A stretch of DNA of 64,000 bases from Geosiphon pyriformis. Lineage: Eukaryota; Glomeromycota; Glomeromycetes; Archaeosporales; Geosiphonaceae. Positions 43,393 to 54,496 of the stretch are shown in pieces. Location: positions 598,888 through 662,887 of the forward strand of contig JAAOMT010000479.1 in the NCBI GenBank assembly GCA_016748015.1, written 5' to 3'. The notes below the pieces were generated by a model. That model was given only the letters and a program-made list of their open reading frames with translations. It had not been told where the DNA came from and searched no databases. Position 1 is the first letter of the stretch. Every line of letters begins with the position of its first letter. A program made the position numbers and the translations under genes.

Positions 43393-44939
43393 TCATTGTC
43401 CTTTCGAAGATTTACTGCCAAAAAAAGGGTGTTCGGAAAACTTAAATGTCTTTTTAATTATTGATCGTCCTGACTGCCATAGCGGTTGTTGTGTATTAAT
43501 GGCTTCAATTTCATTATCATCAAGTATGTCTGTATAAGTACTTTCAACTGGGGTTTCTCCATCATCAGCACCTTCAACTTTCTCCTCGTCATCAGTAATT
43601 TTGTTGTTGTCCACGTTCGGTCCTTTCACCGCCAGATCAAATACTTGTACACCTAATCCAAGTGCCCCACCAATAAATCCGATGCTTGTCAATACAACGA
43701 TGGTCTCGCCTGATAAATCATACTTGTAATCATCCCACATTGTGTATCCCCAGAATAATTTAAAGGCGGCCAAAAGTCCACCACGTATAAAAACATCAAC
43801 TCCCAATATTATCAGGTAGATTCCTGTGAAAACGGTTGTTAAGACAGTGACGTATGGATAGATTCTTTGGAAGGATGATAATATTGTGAATATTAGGATA
43901 AAGATTCCCAGAAATATGTAACGAGGTATCTGGGTTTGGATTAAACCGTTGGTTCGTAATGAAAGAAGGAATAGTCCCAGGGATAATCCACCTATAGCGC
44001 CTACTAGAATTCTACCCGTGGGCCACATGCATACAAAAAAGGCACCCGACACTAGACCAGCACCCACACATAAAACAAAATAAATTATACGCGTGCCCTC
44101 GGATGGATTTTGTACGTTTTGATATTTTAGAATGAATAGTAAAATCATTAAGCCTGATATGGAGAAAAATTTGTTTAGAATGAGAAATTTTGAAAAAGAC
44201 ACAAAGAGACACAAGAATCCAGATAAAATTTTTGCCTACCAGTAGCATAAAAACCACCAAGATATATGGTAATCCATTTGTAACGCTGACCTCTAAACAA
44301 GCTCACTAATCCAGTTGAAATAAAGAGTATTCCCATCATATAACTAGCAGAATCCAACGGATATTCATTATCGCGTCCTATTTTTTCAATTCAAGGGTAA
44401 TCACTATAGATTAGTAATGATTTAACTCTTTAGGATTTAAGCTATATTCGAGTTTTTAAAAAATCAATTGAACGCAAGATCAATTAATTTTCTCCTCCCT
44501 CCCTTCCTCCCTTCCTCCCTTCCTTTAAAAAGAAAATCAAATACATACGATATGAAGGTTCGATATTTGTATCATTTTTACCCGCGAGCGTTGTCTCATT
44601 TCCCGGTTTTACAGTTTGATTTCCTCCATTTGGGAGATTTATTGTATTATTTCCCACCTTGGGTGACACCGTACTATTTCCTCCTTCAGCTGTGATCGTT
44701 TGATTTGTTAATTGTGTTGGTATTGTTGTTTTTGTTGTTGGTGATGATGATGATATTATAGTCGTATTTATTATCGGTTGTGATTGTGGAGGTTGTGGAA
44801 GTTGTGTAGATTGTGGGGTCAAAGATGAAACTTCTACGGCTGAGACCAATGAGACAAACAGGAATAATACCGATAGAAGGGAAACTAGTAATAACGGTAT
44901 TGACGTTGATATTAATTTTAATTTTTTTAAATTTATCAT
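43393..44939 (-). CDS. Secretory-pathway membrane protein, TM7S3/TM198-like domain
   Basis: Three exons (44549-44939, 44240-44377, 43393-44153) encode 429 residues. Residues 1-35 form a signal peptide (LLLVSLLSVLFLFVSLVSA). A Ser/Thr/Pro/Gln-rich luminal segment with many N-x-S/T sequons (N-T-T, N-Q-T, N-S-T, N-E-T, N-D-T) follows to about 130. Seven or so closely spaced transmembrane helices come next (about 145-350), with glycine-rich loops (GAGLVSG, GAIGGLSLGL, IGGALGLG), as in the DUF4203/TM7S3-TM198 domain. The C-terminal ~80 residues are an acidic then basic cytosolic tail (ITDDEEKVEGADDGE). The role is not known; fungal members are membrane proteins of uncertain function. Intron 1 contains a pure polypyrimidine tract (CCTCCCTT units, 44490-44525) next to its acceptor side. 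Confidence 0.85.
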
Positions 44940-46712
44940 TATAGTTTTTTTCTAATTTTAGTTGATGGGAGATTTCTTTCAGACGTGTCGCTTTTTAAAA
45001 CCAGGGAAGAGTTTTTTTGTATGTATATTTTTGGACAAGTGGAAAAAAGGGTTTTAGGAAAGATGTCACAAAATTTAATGACATGCAATAAGAAAGTATT
45101 GTTTCTTTGGGTAAAAGTGAAAAAGCTTAACTCAACATAAACTGGTGTTGTAACTTAGTAATAAAACTAAATGTTCTAGAATGGTTAAGCGTCAAGGTCG
45201 AGGAAGAGAGGTGAAGCTTTAATCTTCTATTGAACGTCTATGTTTTATGATTCAACGGAATTAACATTCAACTCATATACAGTGATAGAAAAGATTTAAA
45301 TGTATAAAGGTAGTTGGTGGTTGAGGCCGCCTTAACAATTTAAAATATTTTGGTTTTTAATATAACTCTTGTAATATTTGCTAAAGGAATCAAGATTATA
45401 ACAATGTATCAGAGGAAAAGAGTGGGAAAGAATAGAAAATTGTATTCGAAGTCTATAAATCGATAATAGTGAAGATGAAGATGAAGATGTGTGATATATA
45501 ATAATAAATAATAAATATATAATAAATAAAGTAAAAAAGTAGTATCGTACAAAAAGATTCAAAGAAAAAACAGGTTAAAAAGAAATAAAAGAAAAAAAAA
45601 AAGCAACTAAAAGAGTTTGAGGAATAATGAAAAATAACAAAAAGCTAAAAATCCACAAGGAGTTCAGACTTTGAAAAAAAACAAAAAACAGTCGTACATA
45701 TGCACACAACACACTGGCACACATGTACAAAGCAAGTTTGGTAACAAGACAAAATTGGACGAAACCCAATTTCTATATTTGATTTTTTGGAGATGAATAA
45801 AATAAATATATAAGCGTCACAATTTACGAAAGAGTCAGTGTAATAAATATTACCGAATTCTCACGACTAGTCCTAATTTGAGCAAGTTATTTCAATTTCA
45901 AGGGCCGGAACTGATTCTAAACCAGACCAAACCAGATCAAGGAATTTAATTTAATCTAATTAGTAAAGTGTGGTACTTGATGGGTTTTTTCCATTGTCAA
46001 CGTTTTTTGTACTACTAGTCGAGAAATAGAAATATTCAAAGGCATTATTGGTATTCATGGGTAATAAAAAATGTCAGAATTTAGGACATGTTTAACTCTT
46101 TTGGGATGACAAGAAGGGGATAATTTTTTATTTTTGATAATAATAGTTTAGAAACTTTGGGGAGCAATAGTAATTGGAGCAATATTAAAAAGGAATGAGT
46201 CGTAAAAAAGAGGTCATATTTAAATTAAAGGTTTTTTGAAAATATCTATATTTATATCGTTATGGGATTCGATCGATTAAAAATTTTATATAATTGGTCT
46301 CTATTCAAAGGCATAGATGATCACCTGGGAAATAAAGTTTGCATATTTAAAGGCTGTCAAATTCATCAACCAATCATTTTCTATTACATTATGTTAGTAT
46401 GAACTAATTTTAATGTTAAATGAAAGAGTTGGTAGGGTATTTTTTTTTGATGTATGCGAATGCATGAGCGGGATAAAAATAATTTCACAAAATTTCTTAG
46501 CTTTTTGGGAATAATGTATGGTTGAATTGTTATGCACTTTTCATTGTGAAATATAAATAAATTTATTATTAAAATTTGGTAATAATATAACAGAGAGAAA
46601 TGCTTAAATATAGCTTAAAAGTTAATTTTTGTTTAATTTTGTTCTCTCGCGAAAATTTTAAAAAATGTGGTTACCTCATGGTCTTATATTTTTAAGTTTT
46701 TAAATTTTTAAA

Positions 46713-46792
46713 TTTTTTTCTTTCTTTCCTTTCTTTCCTTTCTTTCCTTTCTTTCTTTCTTTCTTTCCTTTCTTTCTTTCTTTCTTTCTTTC

Positions 46793-46886
<94 letters not shown>

Positions 46887-46887
46887 C
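46713..46887. repeat. (CTTT)n / (AAAG)n polypyrimidine microsatellite
   Basis: About 175 bases of uninterrupted pyrimidines on the plus strand. The left half has TTTCC variants and the right ~90 bases are pure CTTT. The long Lys/Glu/Arg frames on the minus strand here are repeat artefacts. Confidence 0.95.
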
Positions 46888-47798
46888 ATTTGATTTAAAA
46901 ACACTTTTGGCTCTTAAGGCAATACCCATTTAAATCTAGAAATCATATTCAAAAGGTGTTTAACTTCGATAATAAATCATTCTTAAAAAGTAATCCAGTT
47001 TTTAAATAATTAATTTCTTATCTAGTATATATTTCCCATGCTAATACTCATACTCGTACCTGTACTTTGAGATTATTAGATCTGCGAGAATTTAATCAAT
47101 TTTAAAAAGGCAAACAGGAGAGACATAATACCGGAAATCGATCATCTTTTTCAAGTTCGTTTCCATTTCAAATTCTAGAATGTTTCCAGTTCTTAGTTAA
47201 AAAATTAATTTTTTTTATATATTATTCCAATGTTTAGTTGATAACGTGAGTAACCGAAATGTTTGTTAATTAGAATTTTTAATGACGGATGATACTGTCA
47301 ATCAATTTCCTAAATTTCTTTCTTTCCCCATCACACCATAAGTAACTTTGATGAATAAATTTGAGTTAAAAACTTGTCATATAACTTGAAATCTTAAATT
47401 TTAAATGAAAAGTTTGCTGACCCCTTGACAAAATTTAAACTTTTTCCGAGCCTCCCGAAAAGAAATAGCAAATAAAAGTGATCAATGCGATCTTTAATAA
47501 TACAAGAGTTTAAGAATATTAAAACTACATTTTAAGTTTTCTAAACTTGAAATTCTTGTTGACCTGTTTTGCTTCTGTAAACGCGCTATGTATGAATTTA
47601 AAAAACCGACTGGCAATTATTGACGACGACTTGAGCGGATCATGTTTCATATGATCGTGCCTGCTAATTGTGAAACTTAGTGAACTAGAATACAGCATGA
47701 TTTCTATTCTGTCAAAGAATTGTGTTTAAGAATATGAAATGAGTAAAAGCCTAACTTTTTTTAAACGTTGTCGCTATAATTTAGGAAGGAAATTTATT

Positions 47799-47850
47799 GG
47801 CTGTAGTTGTAGCTGTAGCTGTAGCTGTGGCTGTAGCTATAGCTATAGCA
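47799..47850. repeat. GCTGTA hexanucleotide repeat
   Basis: About eight tandem GCTGTA units with variants (GTTGTA, GCTGTG, GCTATA). No coding frame uses it convincingly. Confidence 0.85.
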
Positions 47851-48918
47851 GATGAATCATTTTCCAAAGTTGATGAAATATTTAGTATTTACAAAACTAT
47901 TTTTAATGAAAATCCTGTGCAAAAATGCTAGATAAGTCTTCGAACATTCGAAACAAATTTCTTTCATAGATCTTTTCCCCTGCATCCCCTGAAAGACATG
48001 CTCAATCAAGAAAGAAATTAAATTCTGATGGAAGCTCAAAAGTCTTAATGATTTTGTTTTTGAGAACGATAAAAATTTACCGTAATTTACCCGATTGCCA
48101 CACACACATTGACATACGTAACTCATTTATGGAAAAACATTGTTGTGCAAGAATCGCAATCTCATGATTTTTAACTTGGAAAAAAAATGATATGGTCCAA
48201 GTCATTTACAAATTTAAATTCCTAAAAAACCAATAGTGGAAAAAAAAAACATCAAAATATTTTTTCACTTACAAAATAATAAATACTAAGCTTTATTAGT
48301 TGTTTTAATTTGTTCGAGATTCCCAAAACCCCACAATAATCATATTGATTATTATACATGTATTTTGCCTTGAATTTCTCTATCTCTCTCTTTCCCAAAT
48401 CTTTCCCCAACTTGTTTTATTGTCTTTTTTATTCTTCGATTTTTGCTTCTTCCTTTTAAATAGTAAATTGTTTAAAAATTTTTTTCCTCTAAATCAAAAA
48501 ACTTTTAACCAATAATTTTTGTGTTTATGTTTATGTTTATAATTTTTTTTTTCCACATTTCTTTCTATTAAAGTCTTGTTTATATAAATTGTAAATCATT
48601 GATATAAACTTTCAAAGTATAATAATTTATTTATTGATTTTATTCATTTACAAATATCATGAATGCTTAAAATTAAATACATAAGATTATTATTTTTTTT
48701 TTTACAAAACTCATATTAATTAAATAATATATGTATATTAAAAAAAAATTTGATTTTGACTTTTATTATTGTTTGATTAAATTTTTTAATATTTAAAAAT
48801 TCAATTAGCCAAGTTTTTTGTCTCCCGATTATGACTCATTAATAACATGTGACACGTCTTACAAAACATAATAGATATTAAGTGGTAATCAACCGTTGAC
48901 TCTTTGATCTTTTGATTA

Positions 48919-50011
48919 ATGGAAACTCAAGATATCCCAAACGAAACCTTCTCTCCAAACTCGACGCACCATGATGGAGCCACGGCGTCTTCTTCCTTGT
49001 CTTATGTACGCAATAAGGTTATAATGTTAACTAATCTTGATCCTAACGGTTCAAGACAGGATATCCAGGTTCCCAAGATTTTATTTGTGTCAAATTTAGT
49101 GCCCTTCTTTTAAACAAAAGTTTTTCCCAAGTAGTAAAGTTTTCTGTATTGATCCTTAAAATAGACAAGCTTTGAAAAACTTGATCTTGGCGTTCCCTGG
49201 GTTGATCATACTAAAGACTCTACCTGTGGTTATGTACGTTTGAAAAATCCTCTCGCACGTGAAATTTCCAATAGTTTGATGTCACAAGGTGGTCTACGAA
49301 TAGGCTCTGAAATGGTTAAGTTGCGTGCTCTCGAAGGTTAGCTTCTTTTTTCTCAATTTAAAACTATGAAAATTCTTAATTGAGACTCATCTATGTTTGT
49401 GATATTTAGGTGCTGAAGAGGATACCTATTGGGCACTTTTTGCAGATAGATCCTCTCATGAATCTGGAAAAAAAATACCTTATATCCACAAGTCGTTTCG
49501 GGCAAAAGTCCGATTATCCACTAGTCAATATCGTAATAGATACACTTCCATAGAAGGGGTCGAAGATAGCAAGTTATGCAATCTAAAGGTAAAAGCCCAA
49601 AAAACAGTTAGATATTTACCTTATACTAGAATGGACATTGATAAGGGAAATGAGGCCAGGAGCAATGAAATATCAAAGAAAAAGAGGCGCAAAAAAAAAA
49701 AGAAGGTGAAGGGAATAGGTAAAAAGCGAGGAGACAGAGAACAGCCACATCAACAAAAACAGGGTACATTAGATGCTATGGGGGGCTCGTCATCTTTACC
49801 TCCCGATACCATGATTTCTTCACTGGCAATAGAAACATCAATTATGCCAGGAGATGGAGAATATCCTCTTAAAATCTCATCTGATCAGACGATCATAAAT
49901 GAATTCGGTCAGGTGAACCTTAGTCGACAGCAAGGTACAACCCAAGATATTGCTGCTGAACTGCCCGAGGACATATTAAAAAGATTCGAGAAATTATACC
50001 TTGATATTTGA
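48919..50011 (+). CDS. La-related protein with LARP7-type xRRM
   Basis: Three exons (48919-49068, 49165-49336, 49410-50011) encode 307 residues. Residues ~33-118 look like the extended RNA-recognition motif of LARP7/p65/Pof8. There is a strand VIMLTNLDP, the RNP3-like W-V-D at 62-64, an RNP1-like GYVRL at 72-76, and the terminal EGAEEDTYW box that begins the extra helix. In known relatives this domain binds the 3' stem of telomerase or 7SK RNA. No La motif or first RRM is seen upstream within the window gene, so this product is shorter than LARP7. The C-terminal half is low complexity, with a lysine/arginine block (~197-216, SKKKRRKKKKKVKG) likely acting as a nuclear or nucleolar signal. Family assignment is by motif recognition only. 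It is convergent with pICln. Confidence 0.6.
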
Positions 50012-50713
50012 ATTATATAACAGGGAATAACAGGTAAGAAAGTAAAAGGTAAGTATTTTTTATAACCCGAATCATCTATTTTAAATACATACCAATGATT
50101 ATTGAAGAGGGATAGACTCGTTAATAACGGGAAAGCCTTATTTCATTGGTACATTAAATTTTAGATTTTTCGGGAAAAGATAAATGGCACAAATTCATTG
50201 ATAGCTCAGCCAAACCATTTCTGATGTCCAAAATGGATTTAAAGGCTATTAATGGTATTAGCCAATTAATTGCTTGGTCAATTGGAAGAAAGATTATATC
50301 CATTATTTATAATTCATATTCTTGTAGAAAATTCAAAGGAAAAATTGAAAACAAAAAAAATACTGTAAGTGCTCTGAATTTTATAGATTTACTGCTCATA
50401 GCATTCTCTGGTATTAAATACTTCCATTTAAATTTTAATCCATTTGTTATATAATAGATTTTCTCAAAGTTAATATTAATCCCTAAAATTATTACATCTA
50501 AACTGATCAAGGGAGAAATAATTCTCGCCCAAAACGCGCTCAAGATTCCCAACAGAACTTTGAAAATAGGAGAATTTAGTTTTATAAGAAAGATTTAATA
50601 AAAGTTCAATCAAATTTATCTCCCAAAATACATCTCGATAAAAATCCTAGAATTACTTGAGTTGCCGACAAAATGCTGTGGTACTCGATGCTCTTTTTAA
50701 GATTCTCAATAGC
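50012..50713. other. Convergent intergenic gap
   Basis: Shared 3' flank of the xRRM gene (+) and pICln (-). A 76-residue plus frame (50224-50454) and its antisense shadow have no recognisable features. Confidence 0.4.
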
Positions 50714-51731
50714 TCAGCCTTCTTCCTCTGCATCCTGAAACATTTCTTCATCAATACTATTACCCCCTTCTTTAGATGTTGGCCTCTCAATGATTGAATC
50801 AAGATAAGCCAATGAAGCCTTTAAATCATAGACTGAGAATGAGGCAATGGTTTTAAATCTTGGAAATAAAAATAGGGGAAAAGAAATTCCTCACCTTCCC
50901 TACCTCACTCAATTCTTGTTCACCACTTGAAGCGTTGGTAAACCATTGATCATCAGTATCATCATCTGGATGATGCTCTTCATTTTCGTATTCCTCATAC
51001 TCCCCGTCTTGATCTCCTTGCTCCTCCATGAATTCTTTGTCAGGGTGCAAAGCAGCACATTCAGACAAAGCTTCAAAGATAGCGTCCACTAAGATTGAAC
51101 GTAGAAAATTAAAACTAATAAAATTTCAATAATTGAGTGTAATTAGACAATAAATTGAAATTGATATGTACGAGCACCAATGTCATCGGGAACAAATTTG
51201 ATCTCTGTTATTTGATCCTCATTCTCATCCGTATCAACCTCCCTTTCTCCAGTTCTAAATGAGACGTCAGGTGCATCATTAGAACCCCTTAACAAAGCAC
51301 TCTCCAGATTTTCACCTAATTGAATGTAAATACACGGACCGGTTCCATCTAATGCAGTATTTCGCGAGATAGCGTGTATTATTATAGTTGGATAGTCGAT
51401 GGCAAGACCAGTTTGGGTCTTGTGGGAATAAAAATATAACTTGCTAATTCAACATGTAAATTGTTAGAGAAAAAACATAGGAAAGATTACTTCAAAGCAT
51501 TATTAATGTGCTGAATTTGAAAAGATACCTTTCAGAAACTAACAAGGTACCCTTTTCAAAATTAAGTTCACTGGCAGAAGAATTTATAATGCAATCAACA
51601 TTGGGTTGCTCATGTCGAACAATATCCAGGATTTCAGATGTGTTGGAAGGCAAAAGTGACTCCTTATGCGGTTGAGCAGCTTCCTCACGTGTGATCACAT
51701 TTGGAAGGGAGGAAATCAGTTTGATGGTCAT
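50714..51731 (-). CDS. pICln, methylosome / Sm-protein assembly chaperone
   Basis: Four exons (51529-51731, 51172-51443, 50909-51088, 50714-50832) encode 257 residues. pICln delivers Sm proteins to the PRMT5 methylosome during snRNP assembly. The PH-like Voldacs fold is evident. It has GTLLVSESKLYFYS (strands 1-2), TGLAIDYPTIIIHAISRN (the family signature; compare the sleepYPsIslHAiSrd-like pattern) and PCIYIQLGENLES. As in the family, long acidic segments follow (REVDTDENEDQ, QDGEYEEYENEEHHPDDD), and the end is acidic (EEMFQDAEEEG). The third donor was chosen as A|GTGAGG because only it keeps phase with the acceptor ctcag at 50833; a donor 14 bases downstream does not. It lies in tandem with the IDO gene upstream, 381 bases apart. 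Confidence 0.88.
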
Positions 51732-52112
51732 TGCTTATCTTTAATTTTCCGCTAGGAAAAAATAAAAGATGGAAAGGTTTAAGTAGCAAAAGTCGTTTGA
51801 GAAATTTCAACTCTACGAACTAAGCTAATCAGGTTGCGTCACGCGTTGATGTTTTAGCTATTTTAGTAGTATAATAGAAAAATCATGTTGAATATTAAGC
51901 TGAGCAACTGACTAAACTTACAAATTAATAGTGAAGAAAAAATAATAGCCGAGTTAAATAATCAATTGTATTACAATCAGTAGTTAGTAAATAATCCTAC
52001 CTTTAAGTACTCCTTTCCAAGCTTTATAAGAACAATAAGCTCAGGGATCTATTAGTAATTATTTGTACATTTTGCTCTTAAATATTAAATAATTTAATAT
52101 ATTATTTTCAAT

Positions 52113-54238
52113 CTAATCCAGAATTTCTTTGGCCACTGTTTCATCACGCATCTGTTTCAAAAATGGCATTAAGTTGGTTCCCCCAGTTCCTTTGATCAAT
52201 CCATCTGTTATGAGACTTGTGGCTTTTGAAACTGTTGTCGTGATATTCGACTCAATTATATGATTTTTGAGATTTGACGTGATTGATGCGCGAGTGATAA
52301 GGGTAGAATCGTTAACGACGGGAATATTGGTAGTATATGCTGAAGGGGAATTGCTGTGGGTGGCGGTAGTGGAATGTATTTCTGTAAAAAGGAAAATCCG
52401 GAGATTAAAGGAATAATTATGGTCAAAAGACGAAATTTTCAGAAAATACCTTTATTATTTGGTCCGGAAGCATTCTTGGAATTAAAATGTAAACCACCCC
52501 CTCTACGAGCTTGAATAACTATGTATACACTTACAATCTGCAAATGCTTATTGCGAAAGTTTTTTACTTGATTTAAACATTCGTTATATGCAACGGATAA
52601 ATCTATTGCACTTTGATCTTGGGGTGTTTGTTCCCCAATTTTTCCTGGGTGTGCAGCGGTAGCGATTTGAAAGAGCACGTAATTACGTAGATTGGATGTT
52701 TTAGTAAGATCTTCTAAAAACCTTCTATGAGGTCCTGGTATATTCTGCCGGATTTTATGAAGATATGGTTGTTGTGGCTTATTGGAACTAATATAACTGT
52801 TATTTTGATTTTGGTGATTGTCACTATAGGAACATCCATTGCTTAAACTACCATTAATCTCATAAAAATTCTGATCGTAAGACCCGGCAAGTGAATGTTC
52901 ATTTGAGTGGTTAAAAGTGACATGAGCTTGACTTTCGGCAAAAGAAAAATTACAAGACTTGGGGGAAATTTCAATTGGATTTCTCTTATAGCCAGTTGGA
53001 TAATGCTCCACATTCAGCGCAATATCAATTGCCTGAATCAATGCACTTTGACCAGCACTACCACCAACATATTGACGATAAATTGGATTTCCAAATTCAT
53101 CAGGTTCATCAACACCCTCATATATTAACCCAAGTGGCAATTTATCTTCATTTTCCCAACCAGATAGATATGGGCGAACTTTCCAATAAAAAACGTAAGG
53201 ATCACATTTTTCAAACATTCGGTGTAACGTAGAATTAATCTCTGCTATAGCTGAGCTAAGTTCACGTAGAGCAGATATCAATTTTCTATTATTTTGATCC
53301 CTCACCGCTTCAAGAGCTGATACAATTGCAACGAGAGTGCGTCCTCCCAATGCCTCGATCGCAGTTGTGACAAGGTAAAACCAAGATTCATCCCCCGAAT
53401 TTGAGAAGGTATTTAATGTTGCAAGATTACTGAATGGATATGGAATTGATCCTAAAGATAAATTATAAAGAATAGGGCTCAGATCCCGAAGTAGAATATT
53501 TTAAATAAATACCTTAAATCCATAGGACCATCGGGGAAAATTAATCGCCAATTCCACATCACAAGCGCTGCGTGATTACAAATCGGTGCAACATCAAGAT
53601 ATTCAGCAACCTTGACCCATGGTATAGATATACATGCCGGCAATGTCTTTTTCAAGATTTTTCCTGAATATTAATCATCTTTTATACCATGTCGAAATTG
53701 TGCATGTTAAAAAAATACTCACATCTGAAATTGCTTCGAATCTCCCCCACACATAACCATGAGCCAAAATTGAAAAAATCAAAAATGCACGGCGGTATTC
53801 TGCGACTGACTGAAGGCGATCAGTTGTCAATAATGGCAGCTACAAAAGAAATAAATAGGCGAAAAATATCTTTTAAAAAATAGAAGCGTTACACGCTCGC
53901 GTTTAATGTTCTAACGGGTTTGGTTAAAAATTCTCTCTCTTAGAATCAGGAGAACAGATTTTATTGAAAGGCTTAACTTCACTTAAAATTTAAACATCAC
54001 ACTTCTAGCCTACCTTATTAACGCATTCTCTCAAACGACCAGCTAGCAACAGCTCATGAGAAATATCTATTAATGATTCCCAAGGAAAATAATATGGATC
54101 TGGCAAACGTTTTAAAGGAGGAGTTGAAGGAAGAAAGCCCGTCTCTGGACTAATATCATAATCTTCTAGACGCATCATTTTCACAGAAAAGTTAGAAGAA
54201 ATTTCTCGCAATTGTTGGTTTTGATGATTTGGAGACAT
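52113..54238 (-). CDS. Indoleamine 2,3-dioxygenase (BNA2/IDO family)
   Basis: Five exons (54014-54238, 53719-53839, 53513-53663, 52450-53477, 52113-52381) encode 597 residues. IDO opens the indole ring of tryptophan to N-formylkynurenine, the first step of kynurenine/NAD synthesis, in the cytosol, using haem. Hallmarks include the N-terminal AEYRRAFLIFSILAHGYVWG, the ALVMWNWRL box, DESWFYLVTTAIEA, GGSAGQSALIQAIDIAL, GPHRRFLEDL, and FRNKHLQIV with the haem-ligand His near residue 477. The protein is longer than the usual ~400-450. An Asn/Ser-rich insert (~330-390) and a Ser/Thr-rich C-terminal extension account for this; the extension ends in GTGGTNLMPFLKQMRDET, a normal IDO terminus. The intron 53478-53512 would be only 35 bases. 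A standard-looking acceptor 26 bases downstream breaks the frame. Confidence 0.9.
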
Positions 54239-54496
54239 TGAGGAAGATTAAATAAATAAAAGAAATAAAACCATACTATCAACTTAGGCCAAAGCAAGAT
54301 TTATTAATGTCAGTTGTATGCCGTATCGCAAAAAATTTTGATTTTAAGGTTATTCCGTGTAAATTCTATATGCAAGATTTTAGTGGGCTTACAAATTTGG
54401 AAACTGAATCTCGTGGATCTTTCACTAATCAAAGTGTTTGAAATAAACCCCATTTAGATAGCCCCCTCTTACAAATCGACTCTTTCGATTGTTGCA
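54239..54496. promoter_or_regulatory. Shared divergent promoter, IDO and Arp10
   Basis: Only 258 bases separate the two start codons on opposite strands, so both promoters and 5' leaders must lie here. I see no clear TATA box in either direction; tatgcaagattttag near 54369 is one AT-rich candidate. Confidence 0.6.

Larger units (their letters stand above)
44940..48918. other. Gene-poor region with simple repeats
   Basis: Nearly 4 kb without a convincing gene. The start (44940-45300) is the promoter side of the TM7S3-like gene. A frame at 47857-48126 (-, 89 residues, Cys-rich start MSYVCQCVCGN) is the only candidate and is weak. Two notable simple repeats are listed separately. 48250-48900 is AT-dominated, with T runs, ahead of the xRRM gene. 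Confidence 0.45.

Noticed and set aside
46692-46929. Long Lys/Glu/Arg frames on the minus strand
   Set aside because: They are translations of the (CTTT)n microsatellite in two frames and have no non-repeat core.
47857-48126. 89-residue minus frame starting MSYVCQCVCGN
   Set aside because: The two-Cys start is suggestive, but the rest shows no domain, and the neighbourhood has no promoter or splice signal I can defend.
50224-50552. Overlapping open frames on both strands between the xRRM gene and pICln
   Set aside because: No motif, no splice context and mutual shadowing. The region is the convergent 3' flank.
52907-53232. Plus-strand frames over the IDO gene
   Set aside because: Antisense shadows of the large fourth IDO exon.
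53452-53512. Standard 61-base intron in the IDO gene
   Set aside because: Its acceptor looks better, but the resulting frame hits a stop within a few codons. The 35-base version keeps the frame.
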